Positions 42,163 to 46,431 of a stretch of 46,431 bases of DNA are shown piece by piece. Location of the stretch: NCBI GenBank assembly GCA_024684955.1, contig JAIKWH010000047.1, positions 1-46,431 on the forward strand. Reading direction: 5' to 3'. This DNA comes from Pseudobutyrivibrio sp. (GTDB taxonomy: Bacteria; Bacillota; Clostridia; Lachnospirales; Lachnospiraceae). The position numbers and the translations under genes are program-made. The stretch's first letter is position 1. Every line of letters begins with the position of its first letter. The notes beneath the pieces are model-generated. The model was not told where the DNA came from and made no database searches. It saw only the letters and a list, made by a program, of their open reading frames with translations.

Positions 42163-42744
42163 ATGGCAATTACAGTTGAAAAAAATGTAAACGGAATAGA
42201 GGGTCTCTGTGTTATCACTCCAAAGGTTTTTGGAGATGAAAGAGGATATTTCGTAGAGACATACAATGAGAATGATATGAAGGCAGAGGGCCTGGACTAT
42301 GTCTTTGTCCAGGATAATCAGTCAGCCAGCAAAAAGGGCGTCCTCAGAGGTCTTCATTTCCAAAAGAATTTTCCACAGGACAAACTTGTGAGAGTAATCT
42401 CTGGTCAGGTTTATGATGTGGCAGTCGATTTGAGAGAAGGCTCAAAGACCTTTGGCAAACACTATGGTATCTTGCTTTCAGCGGAAAATAAAAAGCAGTT
42501 TATGATTCCAAAGGGATTTGCCCATGGATTTTTGGTAGTCAGCGACTATGCAGAGTTCTGCTACAAGGTTACAGATTTCTATCATCCAAATGATGAGGGT
42601 GGCCTCATGTTTAACGACCCTGATATTGGGGTAGATTGGCCAATCCCTGAGGGAATGACAGAGGCAGACCTGATTCTTTCTGACAAGGATAAAGTAAATG
42701 CTTCCTACAAGGATTATTGCAAGGAGAGAGGTATTAATTGTTAG
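42163..42744 (+). CDS. rfbC: dTDP-4-dehydrorhamnose 3,5-epimerase
   Basis: The third enzyme of dTDP-L-rhamnose synthesis. This 193-residue cupin has GDERGYFVETYNENDM, VLRGLHFQKN (catalytic His region), KLVRVISGQVYDVAVDLR, and IPKGFAHGFLV. The ATG at 42163 gives the usual N-terminus; a GTG at 42154 would add three residues. Neither has a real ribosome site, because the right arm of the upstream hairpin runs almost to the start codon. Translation may therefore depend on that structure or on coupling. Confidence 0.95.
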   Translation: MAITVEKNVNGIEGLCVITPKVFGDERGYFVETYNENDMKAEGLDYVFVQDNQSASKKGVLRGLHFQKNFPQDKLVRVISGQVYDVAVDLREGSKTFGKHYGILLSAENKKQFMIPKGFAHGFLVVSDYAEFCYKVTDFYHPNDEGGLMFNDPDIGVDWPIPEGMTEADLILSDKDKVNASYKDYCKERGINC

Positions 42745-42751
42745 TAGAGTG

Positions 42752-42799
42752 TTAGCAATAATGACTTGCAGAGCCTGAAAAGAGTTTTGATATTGCTAG
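42752..42799 (+). repeat. small inverted repeat between rfbC and the muramidase gene
   Basis: TTAGCAATA (42752-42760) pairs with TATTGCTAG (42791-42799, one T-G). There is no T-run. GGGAGAG before the next ATG is the ribosome site. Confidence 0.5.
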
Positions 42800-42826
42800 T
42801 TTAGGGGACAAAAAAGGGAGAGCGAA

Positions 42827-45592
42827 ATGTTAGATATTTTTGAAAATGTAAAGTATATAATAGGTGCCCACAAGGCTGCGGCTATTGCTACCGCCAGCGT
42901 AGTGGGCCTTTCTGCTGTAGGAGCAGGAGGTGCGGCGGTTTACAATCACCTGAATCAGCCTGAGGAGGTAAAGGCGGAGGAAGAGCAACCTCAGTACAAC
43001 AACGCCGATGTTTATATTCCAACCTTTAAAAAGGTATTGATTACCAGCGAATCAGTTGAAAAGGATATCACTATCTATATAAATGGTTCTGACGACCAGC
43101 CTGTTACAGGCACCAATTTTCAGGTTAAACTAATCTCTCCTGAGGATGCGAAGCAACTAGAGTCATACACATCAGCCATTTCAGATGTAGATGAACAGAT
43201 TAAAGAATACACACAAAATTATGAGGAGAGTCTAAAGGATTCTCCAGATAAGGACAAAGAGGCCCATGAGGTAGAGGAGTCAGCAAATGAAGACGATGCT
43301 GCTCTGCCAGTAGACGGTCAGGGAATTGATTTTTCCAAGAACAAAGACAAAAAATCTGATGAGAAATCTGAAGATGAGAATTCAGAGGAGGAGCCATCCC
43401 TAAATATAGAGGATGACCCAGACCCATCAGATGTGCTGTCAGCCCGCAACCCAGAGGTTACAGTAACTGATGAGGAGGGAGAGGTTGTAGAGACTTTGAC
43501 CTCCAGCATTGAGGAGGACCCACTTTATCAGTTGTATCTGGACAAGGAGACAGCCATCCAGGCATATTCTATTGCTTTAAATGATATAGAGGGTACTGTA
43601 TACACAGATGATGATGCTGATGGAGTTATTTCTGAGACAGAAATAGAGCCAGGAGATTATGTGGCTTGCCTTATGGATTCTGAGGACAGCGATATTAACT
43701 TTGACCAGGTGGAAGGGGCCAGCCCTGTAAACGTAAAGGACAAGGTAGAATACAAGGTTGTAAAAGAAATCAAAAAGCAGATTAAAAAGGATGATGCTGC
43801 TGAGGATGGACAGCCAAAGGAGGCTGCACCAATAGAGGAGACTCTCAAGGACACTGTAGAATTCGTAGAGTCTAAAAAGGTGGAAAACGGGTCTAAGGCC
43901 CAGGCTACAACCGATGTTGTTGCCCCAAAAACAACCGCAAAAAATAGCAAGGCCACAGCCGAAAAGGGAGGCATTACATCTGTAAAGCATACTTTAAAGG
44001 CTGAGGAAAAAACATACAAGATTACAATTACTTACGAGTATACATATATAGATAAAGACGGCAAAAACACTGTCAAAACAGAGGACAAATCTGAGACTGT
44101 AAAGGCAGGAGCAAAGCCTACAGCAGCTCCACAGACTATAGACTTTGGCGGAAATAAATACACACTGATTTCTGACCCGGGATTTGTAGCTGCAGACAAG
44201 GATGCATCCTACACCGTAAAATATAAATACGAGGAGCCAAAGCAAGAGGAAAAACCAGCAGAGGACCCAGAGGAAAAGCCAGAGGAAGGCGGAGTAGACC
44301 AGGGCTCAGGCACTGGAGAACAGGGTGAAAACACAGAAGGAAATGAAGGTGGAGACTCTCAGGAAGAGGGTGACCAGGCTACCGAGGAAAATGAAAATGC
44401 TGGCGACAATGGTGGCGATGGCACAGGTGACGGAGCCTATATTCCACGTCACACATTCTTTGCAGCAAAGGGCATGGCAGCCCATAGATTCCTTCTTGCA
44501 GCCGCAAACACAGGAGCCAAGGAGGAGACAGCCACTCTTGACATGACCTACAAAGAGGGAGTCTTTACAATAAAGGCTTCTGACAATGTGGGCTCTATTA
44601 AGGTAAATGACACCGAGGTTAAAAACGGAGGCACCTATACTGCCACAAAGGATGGCAATTACACCCTGACAGGTGTAGCCACATTCTCGGACAAGGCTAC
44701 AGATAACACGCTAAAGATTACCTATGTTGTCAGCGGATTTGGCACAGCCACCACTGACAGATTAAAGGACAAGGCAGGCAATGAATTATTCCTTGATGAG
44801 GCTTTGACCAAGCCAGCCACAGCGGCTGACTACAAGCAGGGTCAGACCTACTATTACAAGGCTGCTACATACACCTATTATGGATGGCAGTCAATCAAGG
44901 GTATCACATATTACTATGACAAAAATGGAAATGTGGTAACCGGCACACAGGTTATCCAGGGCGTCCAGTACAACTTTGGTTCTGACGGAGCACTGCTTGT
45001 AAATGGTACTGGCATCGATGTCAGCAAGTACCAGGGCAATATTGATTGGTCTCAGGCAGCAGGCTCTGTAAGTTTCGCAATCATCAGATGTGGATACAGA
45101 GGTATGTATGATGGCCAATTGCACGAGGACCCATATTTCTACCAGAACATGAAAAATGCCAAGGCCAACGGAGTAAAGACAGGTATCTACATTTACTCAA
45201 CAGCATTAAACGAGGCGGAAGCAGTGCAGGAGGCTTCTATGGCAGTTGCCATGGCAAAATCTGCCGGTGGCTGTGCATACCCTATCTACATTGATATGGA
45301 GGACAGCACCCGTGGTGTTAGGTCCCTTTCAAACGCCCAGAGGAATGCAATTATCAATGCATTCTGCTCTACTGTACAGTCAGCAGGATACAAGGGTGGT
45401 GTATACGCCAACAAGACCTGGCTCACCAATTATATTGATGCAGGGTCATTGTCTGGCTCGATCTCAGTTTGGGTTGCCCAATACAACACCTCATGCACAT
45501 ACAATGGCAAATATACTATGTGGCAGTACTCTAGCAAGGGCTCTGTCCCTGGCATCAAGGGCAACGTAGATATGAATAAGTCATTCTTCTAA
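42827..45592 (+). CDS. large surface GH25 muramidase
   Basis: A 921-residue exported peptidoglycan hydrolase. The N-terminal hydrophobic helix (about 17-41) may be a signal or an anchor. An acidic low-complexity stretch lies at 125-205. A perfect EF-hand-type calcium loop sits at D261-E272 within an acidic domain. A MucBP-like beta domain is at about 383-468 (TYKITITYEYTYIDKDG), an E/G/D-rich linker at 470-537, a beta domain at 565-635, and cell-wall-binding-type repeats at 684-725 (YGWQSIKGITYYYDKNGNVV). The GH25 domain fills 727-921: GIDVSKYQGNIDW, the acid pair D823 and E825 in YIDMED, and a final MWQYSSKG. Its place inside a polysaccharide operon suggests wall remodelling during glycan attachment. 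Confidence 0.9.
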   Translation: MLDIFENVKYIIGAHKAAAIATASVVGLSAVGAGGAAVYNHLNQPEEVKAEEEQPQYNNADVYIPTFKKVLITSESVEKDITIYINGSDDQPVTGTNFQVKLISPEDAKQLESYTSAISDVDEQIKEYTQNYEESLKDSPDKDKEAHEVEESANEDDAALPVDGQGIDFSKNKDKKSDEKSEDENSEEEPSLNIEDDPDPSDVLSARNPEVTVTDEEGEVVETLTSSIEEDPLYQLYLDKETAIQAYSIALNDIEGTVYTDDDADGVISETEIEPGDYVACLMDSEDSDINFDQVEGASPVNVKDKVEYKVVKEIKKQIKKDDAAEDGQPKEAAPIEETLKDTVEFVESKKVENGSKAQATTDVVAPKTTAKNSKATAEKGGITSVKHTLKAEEKTYKITITYEYTYIDKDGKNTVKTEDKSETVKAGAKPTAAPQTIDFGGNKYTLISDPGFVAADKDASYTVKYKYEEPKQEEKPAEDPEEKPEEGGVDQGSGTGEQGENTEGNEGGDSQEEGDQATEENENAGDNGGDGTGDGAYIPRHTFFAAKGMAAHRFLLAAANTGAKEETATLDMTYKEGVFTIKASDNVGSIKVNDTEVKNGGTYTATKDGNYTLTGVATFSDKATDNTLKITYVVSGFGTATTDRLKDKAGNELFLDEALTKPATAADYKQGQTYYYKAATYTYYGWQSIKGITYYYDKNGNVVTGTQVIQGVQYNFGSDGALLVNGTGIDVSKYQGNIDWSQAAGSVSFAIIRCGYRGMYDGQLHEDPYFYQNMKNAKANGVKTGIYIYSTALNEAEAVQEASMAVAMAKSAGGCAYPIYIDMEDSTRGVRSLSNAQRNAIINAFCSTVQSAGYKGGVYANKTWLTNYIDAGSLSGSISVWVAQYNTSCTYNGKYTMWQYSSKGSVPGIKGNVDMNKSFF

Positions 45593-45616
45593 TTAGAATT
45601 TAAAAGGAGAGTTTAA

Positions 45617-46431
45617 ATGAAACCAATTCTTTATATTGTTATTCCTTGCTACAACGAGGAGGAAGTACTTCCAATTACAGCACCTATGTTTTTGGACAAA
45701 ATCAAGGAGCTTGTGAGCCTTGAAAAAATAGATGACAAGTCAAAAGTTTTGTTTGTAAACGACGGCTCAAAGGACAAGACATGGGATTTAATCAAAGACT
45801 TTGCAAAGCAGGATGACCACTATGCAGGTATCACCCAGAGCAGAAACAGGGGTCACCAGAATGCTGTTTTGGCTGGTCTTATGGAGGCAAAGGAACTGGC
45901 TGATATTACGATTTCTATCGATTGCGATGGACAAGATGACATCAATGCAATGAATGAAATGGTAGATGCTTATCTGGATGGCTGTGAGATTGTATACGGT
46001 GTCAGAAACAAGAGAGATACAGATACATTTTTTAAGAGATTTACTGCAGAATCATTCTATAAATTGCTCAATAGCATGGGAGCAGAGGTGGTTTTCAACC
46101 ACGCAGATTACAGATTGGTTTCCTCTAGAGTTTTAAATGAATTTGCCAATTTTAAAGAGGTCAACCTATTCCTCAGAGGTATGTTCCCTCTTGTAGGTTT
46201 CAAGAGCACCAGCGTTTACTACGCAAGAAACGAGAGAATCGCCGGCGAGAGCCACTATCCACTTTCCAAGATGTTGGCCCTGGCCTTTGACGGCATTACC
46301 TCCCTTTCTGTAAAGCCTATTAGAATGATTACAGGCATGGGTATCTTTGTGGCACTCCTGAGCCTTGTGCTTATTATTTATTCAATCGTAGAACTTATCC
46401 TTGGCAATGTTGTCAGCGGATGGACTTCTAC
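45617..46431 (+). CDS. family 2 glycosyltransferase (GtrB/DPM1-like), cut by window end
   Basis: The first 271 residues are present and open to the window edge. The GT-A domain begins YIVIPCYNEEEVLPI and has FVNDGSKDKTWDLI, QSRNRGHQNAVLAGL and the metal-site region ISIDCDGQDD. Hydrophobic segments start near residue 245 (MITGMGIFVALLSLVLIIYS), as in polyprenol-phosphate glycosyltransferases, which load a sugar on the lipid carrier for use outside the membrane. AAAGGAGA precedes the ATG. It continues the polysaccharide cluster. The true length is unknown. Confidence 0.9.
   Translation, partial: MKPILYIVIPCYNEEEVLPITAPMFLDKIKELVSLEKIDDKSKVLFVNDGSKDKTWDLIKDFAKQDDHYAGITQSRNRGHQNAVLAGLMEAKELADITISIDCDGQDDINAMNEMVDAYLDGCEIVYGVRNKRDTDTFFKRFTAESFYKLLNSMGAEVVFNHADYRLVSSRVLNEFANFKEVNLFLRGMFPLVGFKSTSVYYARNERIAGESHYPLSKMLALAFDGITSLSVKPIRMITGMGIFVALLSLVLIIYSIVELILGNVVSGWTS

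Overview
The window looks like a piece of chromosome from a motile, low-to-medium G+C Clostridia, most likely a Lachnospiraceae of the Butyrivibrio/Pseudobutyrivibrio/Roseburia type. The reasons are AGGAGG-type ribosome sites, a FliW-CsrA pair, two tandem flgK genes, very long FlgL, FliD and FlgK proteins, a DUF624 (YesL-like) membrane protein, and the cdaA-cdaR-glmM operon. The genus is an inference. I see no phage, IS element, CRISPR array, rRNA or tRNA.

Left part (1-8800): a GC-rich multi-hairpin element sits at the very edge, followed by a G-tract-rich leader and pgi. Then come two small membrane-protein genes, a convergent secreted 5'-nucleotidase, and a three-gene YtrA-type GntR / ABC ATPase / permease operon with a recognisable promoter and operator.

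Centre (8700-30660): late flagellar genes. A sigma-28 promoter embedded in a terminator drives flgM-flgN-flgK-flgK2-(structured RNA)-flgL-fliW-csrA. A second sigma-28 promoter drives flaG-fliD-fliS. A FliT-like chaperone gene follows, and then fliC with its own sigma-28 promoter. Next is an accessory block: an unknown small gene, two glycosyltransferases, a divergent FliD-like protein on the minus strand, a third glycosyltransferase and an orphan substrate-binding lipoprotein. comFC-yvyF, which lie beside flgM in Bacillus, close the block. The leaders of fliC, flaG and the FliD-like gene carry short hairpins with GGA in the loop, close to the CsrA consensus. CsrA encoded here, antagonised by FliW, may therefore control filament, cap and FlaG output together.

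Right part (30660-46431): two membrane proteins of unknown function, the cdaA-cdaR-glmM operon (c-di-AMP synthesis coupled to cell-wall amino-sugar supply), an HPr-like protein and leuA. Then comes a surface-polysaccharide cluster: rfbD, rfbB, glf, rfbA, rfbC, a large surface GH25 muramidase and a GT2 glycosyltransferase cut by the window end. The rfb genes are punctuated by intergenic inverted repeats. Two of them, before rfbA and rfbC, are very large hairpins of about 37 and 28 base pairs with no U-tract, and I know of no description of them.

The most interesting signals are in RNA rather than protein: the CsrA-like leader hairpins, the flgK2-flgL RNA with two mutually exclusive pairings, the rfb hairpins, and the twin CAGGACG hairpins at the left edge. 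All RNA structures were folded by eye and none has been computed.
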